Shown here piece by piece: positions 5,119-10,679 of a stretch of 10,679 nt of DNA. The stretch lies in contig JAFOIR010000007.1 of assembly GCA_017420625.1 (NCBI GenBank), forward strand, positions 1 to 10,679. Direction: 5' to 3'. The first letter of the stretch is position 1. Every line of letters begins with the position of its first letter. The translations under genes and the position numbers were made by a program. The DNA is from Bacillota bacterium (GTDB taxonomy: Bacteria > Bacillota_A > Clostridia > Lachnospirales > Bianqueaceae). Under the pieces are notes generated by a model. That model did not search any database. It saw only the letters and a list, made by a program, of their open reading frames with translations, and had not been told where the DNA came from.

Positions 5119-6943
5119 GCTTTCCCGGCAGAATATCATTCTCTACTGTCTCGGCACCGTTCCTGTTATTTGGCTCGGTCTTCTGATTGCGCCGTATTTC
5201 GATGAAGGCATTGTAGGCCTGGTAAAAAACTTCGGAGAGGTCATGAACAATCCTTTCCGGATCACGCTATGTGAGGACAGCCTGAAAACTGTCCTCACTC
5301 TGCTTTTCGGCTATGCAATGATCCTTGGGATATATCTCTCATCGGAACGAAACTACAGAAGGCGTGAAGAGCACGGTTCGGCCAAATGGGGCATGCCGGA
5401 ACGGATCAACAGGAAGTATGCCGATACACCGAAAACCGAAAACAAGATCCTTACTCAAAACGTATCCATAGGGCTTGACGGACGGAAGCACAGGCGGAAT
5501 CTGAACACGCTGGTATGCGGCGGATCAGGCTCCGGCAAGACCCGCTTTTTCGCCAAGCCCAACATCATGAACTGCAATACCAGCTATTGCGTCCTTGACC
5601 CGAAGGGCGAGCTCCTGGCGTCTACAGGGGCTCTCCTGGAGGAGCACGGGTACGAGATCCGTGTGCTGGATCTTGTAAATATGGACAGGTCCCACTGCTA
5701 CAATCCTTTCGTTTACCTTCGGAACGATAACGATATTCAGCGGCTGGTGACAAACCTGTTCAAGAACACCACGCCAAAGGGCTCCCAGACGCAGGACCCT
5801 TTCTGGGACCAGGCTGCGACGATGCTGCTCCTGGCCCTTATTTTTTATCTGCATTACGAGGCACCGCCTGAGGAACAGAACTTTCCGATGGTCATGGACA
5901 TGATCCGCGCCGGTGATGTCAGAGAGGATGACGAGACGTACCGTTCCACGCTGGATATTCTCTTCGAGCGTCTTGAGATGAGGAACCCGGAACACATAGC
6001 GCTGAAGTATTACCGCAGCTACCACTCCGGCTCCGGCAAGACTCTGAAGTCGATCCAGATCACGCTGATGTCACGTCTGGAAAAGTTCAATCTGGAAAGC
6101 CTTGCGAGCATAACCCAAAACGACGAAATGGAGCTGTGGAGCCTGGGAGAAAAGAAAACGGCAATCTTCGCTGTTATCCCGGACAACGACAGTTCCTTCA
6201 ATTTCCTCGTGGGAATGCTCTATACGCAGATGTTCCAGCAGCTTTATTACCAGGCGGATATCATCCACGGCGGCAGGCTTCCCGTTCACGTCCATTTCTG
6301 TATGGACGAGTTCGCGAACGTCGCGCTGCCTGACGAATTTGACAAGCTGCTCTCCACGATGCGTTCGCGTGAGATAAGCGTCAGTATCATAATCCAGAAC
6401 CTTGCGCAGCTTAAGGCTCTGTTCGAAAAGCAGTGGGAATCCATCGTGGGCAACTGCGACGAGTTCCTGTATCTCGGCGGCAATGAGCAGTCCACTCATG
6501 AGTACGTATCAAAGCTACTCGGTAAAGAGACTATTGATACCAATACTTACGGTCGTGCCAGAGGCAGGAACGGCAGCTATACCACCAACTGGCAGATCAC
6601 GGGCCGCGAGCTCATGACGCCGGATGAGGTTCGCAAGCTGGATAACCAGTACGCCCTACTGTTCATTCGCGGCGAATGCCCGGTTGAGGATCTGAAGTAC
6701 GACATTACGAAGCATCCCAACGTCAGGTTCACCACGGACGGCGGTGCCGAACCGTACCGACACGGCGAGGACCTTATCAGCATCGCTACGCTTGAGATCG
6801 ACGAAGGCCTTCTCAAGAAAGCAGAATCAGATCCTGTCGGTGAAGACGAATACCTCTTCTTCTGCGAGGAGGAGTTCGAAGAATTACTCAAAAAGAAAAT
6901 GGAGGAAAAGAAAAATGAGCAGAAAAAACAAGAACAAGCCTGA
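5105..6943 (+). CDS. virD4: VirD4/TraG-type conjugative coupling ATPase
   Basis: This 612-residue protein is the type IV coupling protein that passes the relaxase-DNA complex to the channel using ATP. Two N-terminal membrane segments lie near residues 10-30 and 60-80, followed by the EEHGSAKWG motif (88-96). The P-loop GGSGSGKT is at 139-146 (Lys145). A Walker B-type site is FCMDEFAN, with Asp401 and Glu402. The C-terminal end is Glu/Lys-rich. I favour the GTG at 5105, with AAAGG 5094-5098 six bases before it and a short N-terminus as in relatives. An ATG at 5069 with AAGG at 5059-5062 would add 12 very basic residues and is also possible. It overlaps the small gene before it and the pilin-like gene after it (29 bp). 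Confidence 0.93.
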   Translation: MRHDKLSRQNIILYCLGTVPVIWLGLLIAPYFDEGIVGLVKNFGEVMNNPFRITLCEDSLKTVLTLLFGYAMILGIYLSSERNYRRREEHGSAKWGMPERINRKYADTPKTENKILTQNVSIGLDGRKHRRNLNTLVCGGSGSGKTRFFAKPNIMNCNTSYCVLDPKGELLASTGALLEEHGYEIRVLDLVNMDRSHCYNPFVYLRNDNDIQRLVTNLFKNTTPKGSQTQDPFWDQAATMLLLALIFYLHYEAPPEEQNFPMVMDMIRAGDVREDDETYRSTLDILFERLEMRNPEHIALKYYRSYHSGSGKTLKSIQITLMSRLEKFNLESLASITQNDEMELWSLGEKKTAIFAVIPDNDSSFNFLVGMLYTQMFQQLYYQADIIHGGRLPVHVHFCMDEFANVALPDEFDKLLSTMRSREISVSIIIQNLAQLKALFEKQWESIVGNCDEFLYLGGNEQSTHEYVSKLLGKETIDTNTYGRARGRNGSYTTNWQITGRELMTPDEVRKLDNQYALLFIRGECPVEDLKYDITKHPNVRFTTDGGAEPYRHGEDLISIATLEIDEGLLKKAESDPVGEDEYLFFCEEEFEELLKKKMEEKKNEQKKQEQA

Positions 6944-7256
6944 GACTCCCGCAAAGGTCAAGAAGGGTTTCCGCGTCTACGCGGCTGCCGTACTTTGCCT
7001 TGCCATGATGCTCGGCACCGGCACTGTTGCTTTCGCGGCAGGCGGCGATCCCATCAACGTCGTGAACAACCTCAGCGATTTCATCTTCGGTTTGATCCGC
7101 GCAGTCGGTCTTATCATTCTCGGCTGGGGCATCGTGCAGGTCGGCATGTCTTTCCAGAGCCATGACCCCTCTCAGCGTTCCAACGGTTTCCTGACTCTCG
7201 CGGGCGGTATCATTATCACTTTCGCAAAAGAGATCCTGAATCTTATCATCGGCTAA
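6915..7256 (+). CDS. Small pilin-like secreted membrane protein (Maff2/VirB2-like)
   Basis: This 113-residue protein has a basic N-terminus (MSRKNKNKPE...KVKKGFR), a hydrophobic core (residues 21-38) and a probable signal-peptidase site AFA/AGG after Ala41. The mature part would be about 72 residues with two membrane segments (about 53-77 and 92-112) joined by a short polar loop (QSHDPSQRSNG, 81-91). This is the architecture of VirB2/TrbC pilins and of the Maff2 mobile-element proteins found at this locus between virD4 and the VirB6-like gene. The protein probably forms an extracellular or channel subunit; no catalytic residues are expected. GGAGG at 6901-6905 supports the ATG at 6915. An in-frame ATG at 6744 lies deep inside virD4 and is rejected. 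Exact family is uncertain. Confidence 0.75.
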   Translation: MSRKNKNKPETPAKVKKGFRVYAAAVLCLAMMLGTGTVAFAAGGDPINVVNNLSDFIFGLIRAVGLIILGWGIVQVGMSFQSHDPSQRSNGFLTLAGGIIITFAKEILNLIIG

Positions 7257-7274
7257 TCCGGTATCCGTTCAATA

Positions 7275-7303
7275 GGGACGGCTCTGTCAAAAGGAGCCGT
7301 CCC
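7275..7303 (+). promoter_or_regulatory. Strong RNA hairpin between the pilin-like and VirB6-like genes
   Basis: GGGACGGCTC (7275-7284) and GAGCCGTCCC (7294-7303) form a perfect, GC-rich 10-bp stem with a nine-base loop (TGTCAAAAG). It starts 18 bases after the stop of the pilin-like gene and ends just before the AAAGGAGGTG ribosome site of the next gene. No T-run follows on either strand, so it is not a standard intrinsic terminator. It could protect or trim the upstream mRNA, partly attenuate transcription, or shield the ribosome site. Confidence 0.75.
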
Positions 7304-7319
7304 GAAAGGAGGTGTTTGA

Positions 7320-8156
7320 ATGTCGGATAACTGGATTGTACAGAATCTGGAACGGGCCCTGGAAGTCTGGAACGAGAAACTGGCTGAGATCTGGATGATC
7401 ATCACCCAGTCACCCGAAAACTTCAAAGGCGGCTCTATCTGGTCCGTAATCACAAGCATTCACGGAGCACTGCAGGCTATCGGATACGCACTGCTGGTGC
7501 TCTTTTTCGTTATAGGTGTAATGCGCACCTGCGGCAGCTTCGCTGAAGTGAAGAAGCCCGAACACGCAGTCAAACTGTTTATCCGCTTTGCTATCGCAAA
7601 AGGCGTGATCACTTACGGTCTCGAATTGATGATGGCTTTCCTGAGCGTCATACAGGGCGTCATCAGCACCATCATGAACTCAGCAGGGTTCGGTACGGCA
7701 ACGACCACCATGCTCCCGGCTGAGATCGTCACGGCGATTGAGGACTGCGGATTCTTTGAGAGTATTCCGCTCTGGGCGGTAACGCTGATCGGCGGACTGT
7801 TCGTATGGGTGCTGAGTTTCATCATGATTCTCAGCGTTTACGGCAGGTTTTTCAAACTCTATATGTATACCGCCATTGCGCCGGTGCCGCTCTCCACGTT
7901 TGCCGGAGAGCCCACGCAGAACGTCGGCAAGAGCTTTCTCAAGAGCTATGCGGGCGTCTGTCTGGAAGGCGCGATCATCGTACTGGCGTGCATCATCTTC
8001 TCTGTTTTCGCATCCAGCCCGCCTGTCGTCGATACGACCGCTACGGCGGCGTCAATGGTATGGAGCTATATCGGCGAGCTCATATTCAACATGCTGATCC
8101 TGGTCGGATCAGTTAAGATGGCGGACCGTATCGTCAGAGAAATGATGGGTCTTTAA
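7320..8156 (+). CDS. VirB6/TrbL-like polytopic channel protein
   Basis: This 278-residue integral membrane protein has about five to six hydrophobic segments (near residues 50-69, 88-117, 150-174, 178-194, 212-231 and 245-266). The pattern, with a polar N-terminal part (residues 1-40), a conserved-looking RFFKLYMYTAIAPVPLSTF segment at 176-194 and AGEPTQNVGKSFLKSY at 195-210, fits the VirB6/TrbL-like proteins of Gram-positive ICEs. These form the inner part of the mating channel through the membrane. The ATG at 7320 follows AAAGGAGGTG (7305-7314), one of the best ribosome sites here. The gene is placed between the pilin-like gene and PrgI/VirB4, as in Tn1549-like elements apart from the gene inserted downstream. 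Confidence 0.85.
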   Translation: MSDNWIVQNLERALEVWNEKLAEIWMIITQSPENFKGGSIWSVITSIHGALQAIGYALLVLFFVIGVMRTCGSFAEVKKPEHAVKLFIRFAIAKGVITYGLELMMAFLSVIQGVISTIMNSAGFGTATTTMLPAEIVTAIEDCGFFESIPLWAVTLIGGLFVWVLSFIMILSVYGRFFKLYMYTAIAPVPLSTFAGEPTQNVGKSFLKSYAGVCLEGAIIVLACIIFSVFASSPPVVDTTATAASMVWSYIGELIFNMLILVGSVKMADRIVREMMGL

Positions 8157-8162
8157 TGGAAG

Positions 8163-8168
8163 AAAGGA
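8163..8168 (+). promoter_or_regulatory. Ribosome binding site choosing ATG 8175 over ATG 8169
   Basis: AAAGGA ends directly before the ATG at 8169, too close for initiation there, but lies six bases before the in-frame ATG at 8175. The later start is therefore preferred. Confidence 0.65.
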
Positions 8169-8174
8169 ATGACT

Positions 8175-8855
8175 ATGAATACCTACAGAATACAAAGCTA
8201 TGAGGATATCCGGGATAGTCTCCGCGTAAGGCTGATGGATATCAAAAGAAACCCTGAAACGCTGCAGAACAGCGTATACCAACCTGTCGGCTGCGGACTG
8301 GCCCTTGTCGCCTATATGGAACTGCCTGAAGAGATCGCGGACGGCGGGATCGCCAATGTCCCCGCGAAGCTTGCTTCCGGTCTTGCGGACGCCAACCCCG
8401 AAGCTATCCTTGAGGACGCGATGGAGCGCTCTGTGTCACAGAGTCATCCGAAGCTCTGCGCCATACAGGATATGCTGTTCGGCTCTATGACCGGCATGGA
8501 ACCGGAGAACTATCTGACGGGCGGAGACGCGCCGGAAGATACTCTGCTGGTCCTGACGACCGAAGACGGACGCCTCGGCGCGTCGGCGCTCTTCTATCCA
8601 GGCATGAAGGAAAAGATCGGAGAGATCGTCGGCAAGGATTATTTCGTCCTGCCGAGTTCCATTCATGAAGTTCTGATCATGCCGGACAACGGGCAGATGA
8701 CTCCTATGGAGCTGGCAAAGATGGTCAAAGAGATCAACGATAACGAAGTCAGCCCTCAGGATCTGCTCTGCAGCAGGGTGCTGCGGTTCCGCGCGGATAC
8801 GCAGGAACTGTCTGTGGCGGCTGACGCGGAGCGCCGCAGAGAAATGGAGAGATGA
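8175..8855 (+). CDS. DUF5688-like protein within the conjugation operon
   Basis: This 226-residue soluble protein has no signal peptide or membrane segment. It resembles DUF5688 proteins of Clostridia: residues 120-170 read DTLLVLTTEDGRLGASALFYPG, followed closely by DYFVLPSSIHEVLIMP. The end (MVKEINDNEVSPQDLLCSRVLRF, 183-205) also fits, with a charged tail of Arg and Glu residues. It is shorter than the roughly 300 residues I recall for the family. The function of DUF5688 is unknown. The gene lies 18 bp after the VirB6-like gene and its stop lies 2 bp before the likely prgI start, so it is translated as part of the channel operon. An in-frame ATG at 8169 is the other candidate start. A cytoplasmic assembly factor, regulator or cargo gene are all possible. 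Confidence 0.68.
   Translation: MNTYRIQSYEDIRDSLRVRLMDIKRNPETLQNSVYQPVGCGLALVAYMELPEEIADGGIANVPAKLASGLADANPEAILEDAMERSVSQSHPKLCAIQDMLFGSMTGMEPENYLTGGDAPEDTLLVLTTEDGRLGASALFYPGMKEKIGEIVGKDYFVLPSSIHEVLIMPDNGQMTPMELAKMVKEINDNEVSPQDLLCSRVLRFRADTQELSVAADAERRREMER
8846..8851 (+). promoter_or_regulatory. Ribosome binding site choosing ATG 8858 for prgI
   Basis: GGAGAG lies six bases before the ATG at 8858 and abuts the in-frame ATG at 8852. The later start gives MEVKINREIRNY, the expected beginning of PrgI-family proteins. Confidence 0.7.
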
Positions 8856-8857
8856 TT

Positions 8858-9223
8858 ATGGAAGTAAAGATAAACCGCGAGATCCGCAACTATACGGAAT
8901 CCATGTTTTTCGGACTGTCACTCAGGCAGTTCTTTTTTTCTATAGCAGCTATGGGCGTCGCCGTGCTGCTTTACTTCCTTCTGAAGCCGTATGTAGGAAC
9001 AGAAACGGTCTCCTGGATGTGTGTTCTCGGTGCCGCGCCTTTCGCGGCGCTGGGCTTCATCACATATCACGGGATGACCGCCGAGCAGTTCATCTGGGCA
9101 TGGCTCCGCTCAGAGATGCTGGAGCCCAGAGAGCTGCACTTCGAGTCTGAAAACATCTACTACGAGGCTCTGAAGGAAACAATCACAAATCATGAAAAGG
9201 AGGCTTTGAGGAAGCATGATTAA
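8858..9223 (+). CDS. prgI: PrgI-family conjugation membrane protein
   Basis: This 121-residue protein matches the PrgI family, a small VirB3-like membrane protein usually encoded right before VirB4. It begins MEVKINREIRNYTESMFFGLSLRQ, a characteristic opening, and has two membrane segments at about residues 24-43 and 51-70. A soluble C-terminal part contains ITYHGMTAEQFIWAW (68-82) and MLEPREL. By family knowledge it partners with the VirB4 ATPase in the mating channel. Its last 8 bp overlap the virB4 start, so the two proteins are probably made in step. An ATG at 8852, overlapping the DUF5688-like stop, is an alternative start two residues upstream. Confidence 0.9.
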   Translation: MEVKINREIRNYTESMFFGLSLRQFFFSIAAMGVAVLLYFLLKPYVGTETVSWMCVLGAAPFAALGFITYHGMTAEQFIWAWLRSEMLEPRELHFESENIYYEALKETITNHEKEALRKHD

Positions 9224-10679
9224 ATCCATCAAAACTATCCAGAGTACGGATAAGGAAAAGTACAAGGTCCCGAAGAAAGTCCAGGACGTGATCCCTATCA
9301 AAAGGATCTGGCCTGACGGGATCTTTCAAGTCGGCAGCAAGTTCGTGAAGAGCTGGAAGTTTGCCGACATCAATTATCTGGTTGCGAGCCGCGAGGATAA
9401 GGAGAGCATGTTCCTGACCTATTCGGAACTGCTCAATTCCCTGGACAGCGGCGCTACCACAAAGATCACCATCAACAACCACCGCATGAAGAAGGCGGAT
9501 TTCGAGGAGTCCGTTCTCATGCCGCTCAAGTGCGACGGCCTTGATGACTACCGCAGGGAGTATAACCAGATGCTTCTGGATAAGGCGATGGACGCCAACG
9601 GCATCACACAGGAAAAGTATATTACCGTCACTGTCGCCAAGAAGAACATCGAGGATGCCCGTGCATATTTTGCCAGGACCGGAGCTGAGCTCTCACAACA
9701 CCTGACCGCGCTCGGTTCTCGCTGCATCGAGATGACCGCCGTTGACAGGCTCCGCGCTCTGCATGACTTCTACCGTTCCGGCGAGGAAAACGCCTTCGCG
9801 TTCAACCTGAAGGACAATATGCGCAAAGGTCACTGCTTCCGTGACTATATCTGTCCGGACAGCATTGAAAAGCACGCAGATTTCCTGAAGCTCGGCGAGA
9901 AATACGCCCGTGTTCTCTATCTCAAGGACTATGCCAGCTATATCAAAGACAGCATGGTGGCAGAGCTTACGGACATGAACCGTAATATGATGCTCTCCAT
10001 CGACGTTATTCCCGTCCCGACCGATGAGGCGGTCCGCGAGGTCGAGAACCGTCTTCTCGGCGTCGAGACGAATATCACCAACTGGCAGAGAAAGCAAAAT
10101 CAGAACAACAACTTCTCCGCTGTAGTTCCCTACGATATGGAGCTTCAGCGCAAAGAGTCCAAAGAGTTTCTGGATGACCTGACGACCCGTGACCAGCGCA
10201 TGATGTTCGCAGTCATCACTATGGTCATCACAGCTGATTCCAAGGAACAGCTCGATACCGACACGGAGACGATCCTGGCAACAGCCAGAAAGCACATGTG
10301 CCAGATGGCAGTGCTGAAATATCAGCAGCTGGATGGACTCAATACTGTACTTCCCATCGGGACCCGCAGGATCAACGCGTTCCGTACGCTGACCACTGAA
10401 AGCCTGGCGGTTTTCATTCCCTTCAAGGTGCAGGAGATCATGGATAAGGGTGGCATCTACTTCGGAGAGAACGCTATTTCCCACAATCTGATCATGTGCA
10501 ACAAGGAGAACCTGCTGAACCAGTCCGCCTTCGTGCTAGGTGTTCCCGGCTCCGGTAAATCCTTCAGTGTAAAGGAGCTGATCGCTTTCCTGATCCTGAA
10601 TACGGATGACGATATCCTTATCTGCGACCCTGAAGGCGAGTATGCGCCCCTCATTGAGGCTATGGGCGATATTGGTTCC
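9216..10679 (+). CDS. virB4: VirB4-like conjugation ATPase (3' truncated by window edge)
   Basis: The frame is open from ATG 9216 to the right edge, giving 488 residues without a stop. The ATPase domain begins in the last part: the P-loop GVPGSGKS is at 442-449 (Lys448), and CDPEGEYAPL at 470-479 is the typical VirB4 motif following it. Residues 1-430 are the N-terminal VirB4 domain that contacts other channel subunits (VPKKVQDVIPIKRIWPDGIF near the start, then NRNMMLSIDVIPVPTDEAVREVE in the middle). VirB4 is the motor essential for substrate transfer and pilus assembly. GGAGG at 9199-9203 supports the start, which overlaps prgI by 8 bp. The Walker B region and C-terminus lie outside the window. 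Confidence 0.93.
   Translation, partial: MIKSIKTIQSTDKEKYKVPKKVQDVIPIKRIWPDGIFQVGSKFVKSWKFADINYLVASREDKESMFLTYSELLNSLDSGATTKITINNHRMKKADFEESVLMPLKCDGLDDYRREYNQMLLDKAMDANGITQEKYITVTVAKKNIEDARAYFARTGAELSQHLTALGSRCIEMTAVDRLRALHDFYRSGEENAFAFNLKDNMRKGHCFRDYICPDSIEKHADFLKLGEKYARVLYLKDYASYIKDSMVAELTDMNRNMMLSIDVIPVPTDEAVREVENRLLGVETNITNWQRKQNQNNNFSAVVPYDMELQRKESKEFLDDLTTRDQRMMFAVITMVITADSKEQLDTDTETILATARKHMCQMAVLKYQQLDGLNTVLPIGTRRINAFRTLTTESLAVFIPFKVQEIMDKGGIYFGENAISHNLIMCNKENLLNQSAFVLGVPGSGKSFSVKELIAFLILNTDDDILICDPEGEYAPLIEAMGDIGS

Noticed and set aside
7275..7303. Intrinsic transcription terminator
   Set aside because: The stem is strong, but bases after it on the plus strand are GAAAGGAGG and on the minus strand TATTGAA, so the needed T-run is missing. 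It is kept as an RNA hairpin.
9032..9048. GCCGCG/CGCGGC hairpin
   Set aside because: It is inside prgI, encodes the membrane segment AAPFAAL and is not followed by a T-run.
9693..10484. 263-residue minus-strand open frame
   Set aside because: It is a long shadow of virB4. The plus strand carries clear VirB4 motifs with no stop, and the minus product resembles no family I know.
1..10679. CRISPR array, tRNA, insertion sequence, integrase or resistance cargo
   Set aside because: Reading along the window showed no regularly spaced repeats, no tRNA-like cloverleaf, no transposase or recombinase motifs and no recognisable cargo gene.

Overview
The window is a stretch of the conjugation module of an integrative and conjugative element (ICE), or possibly a conjugative plasmid, from a low-GC-lineage Gram-positive anaerobe. 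The best guess is a gut Clostridia member (Lachnospiraceae, Oscillospiraceae or a relative). The reasons are strong AGGAGG-type ribosome binding sites before most genes, tightly overlapping co-oriented genes, and a protein set typical of the Tn1549/CTn-like ICE superfamily: RadC-like JAB protein, DUF3991/Toprim protein, DUF3846, MobC, relaxase, PcfB, VirD4, small pilin-like protein, VirB6/TrbL-like protein, PrgI and VirB4. This is recognition of families by eye; no database search was run.

Layout. All genes are on the + strand. Positions 1-2323 hold the tail of an unidentified gene and three DNA-metabolism or accessory genes: a JAB/MPN protein, a DUF3991-Toprim protein and a YodL-DUF3846 fusion. 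Positions 2324-2440 are the largest non-coding gap. It contains a nested set of inverted repeats directly before mobC and is the best candidate for the origin of transfer (oriT). Positions 2441-4197 encode the relaxosome (MobC and a MOBP-like relaxase). Positions 4127-6943 encode the coupling apparatus: PcfB, a 64-residue protein and the VirD4 ATPase. From 6915 to the right edge come the mating-channel genes: a pilin-like secreted membrane protein, a VirB6/TrbL-like polytopic protein, an unexpected DUF5688-like soluble protein, PrgI, and the first 488 residues of VirB4, which runs off the window.

How it works together. By family knowledge, MobC and the relaxase bind and nick oriT. PcfB and VirD4 bring the relaxase-DNA complex to the membrane. 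VirB4 powers a channel built from the VirB6-like, PrgI-like and pilin-like subunits. Nearly every junction is an overlap or a gap under 15 bp, so translation is probably coupled. The two exceptions are the oriT region and a 63-bp gap after the pilin-like gene that carries a perfect 10-bp-stem hairpin.

Most of this is a recognisable system rather than a new one. The parts worth a second look are the nested oriT-like structure, the hairpin after the pilin-like gene, the DUF5688-like gene inside the channel operon, the YodL-DUF3846 fusion, and the Toprim protein without a primase catalytic domain. No integrase, replication gene, cargo gene, RNA gene, CRISPR array or insertion sequence is visible.
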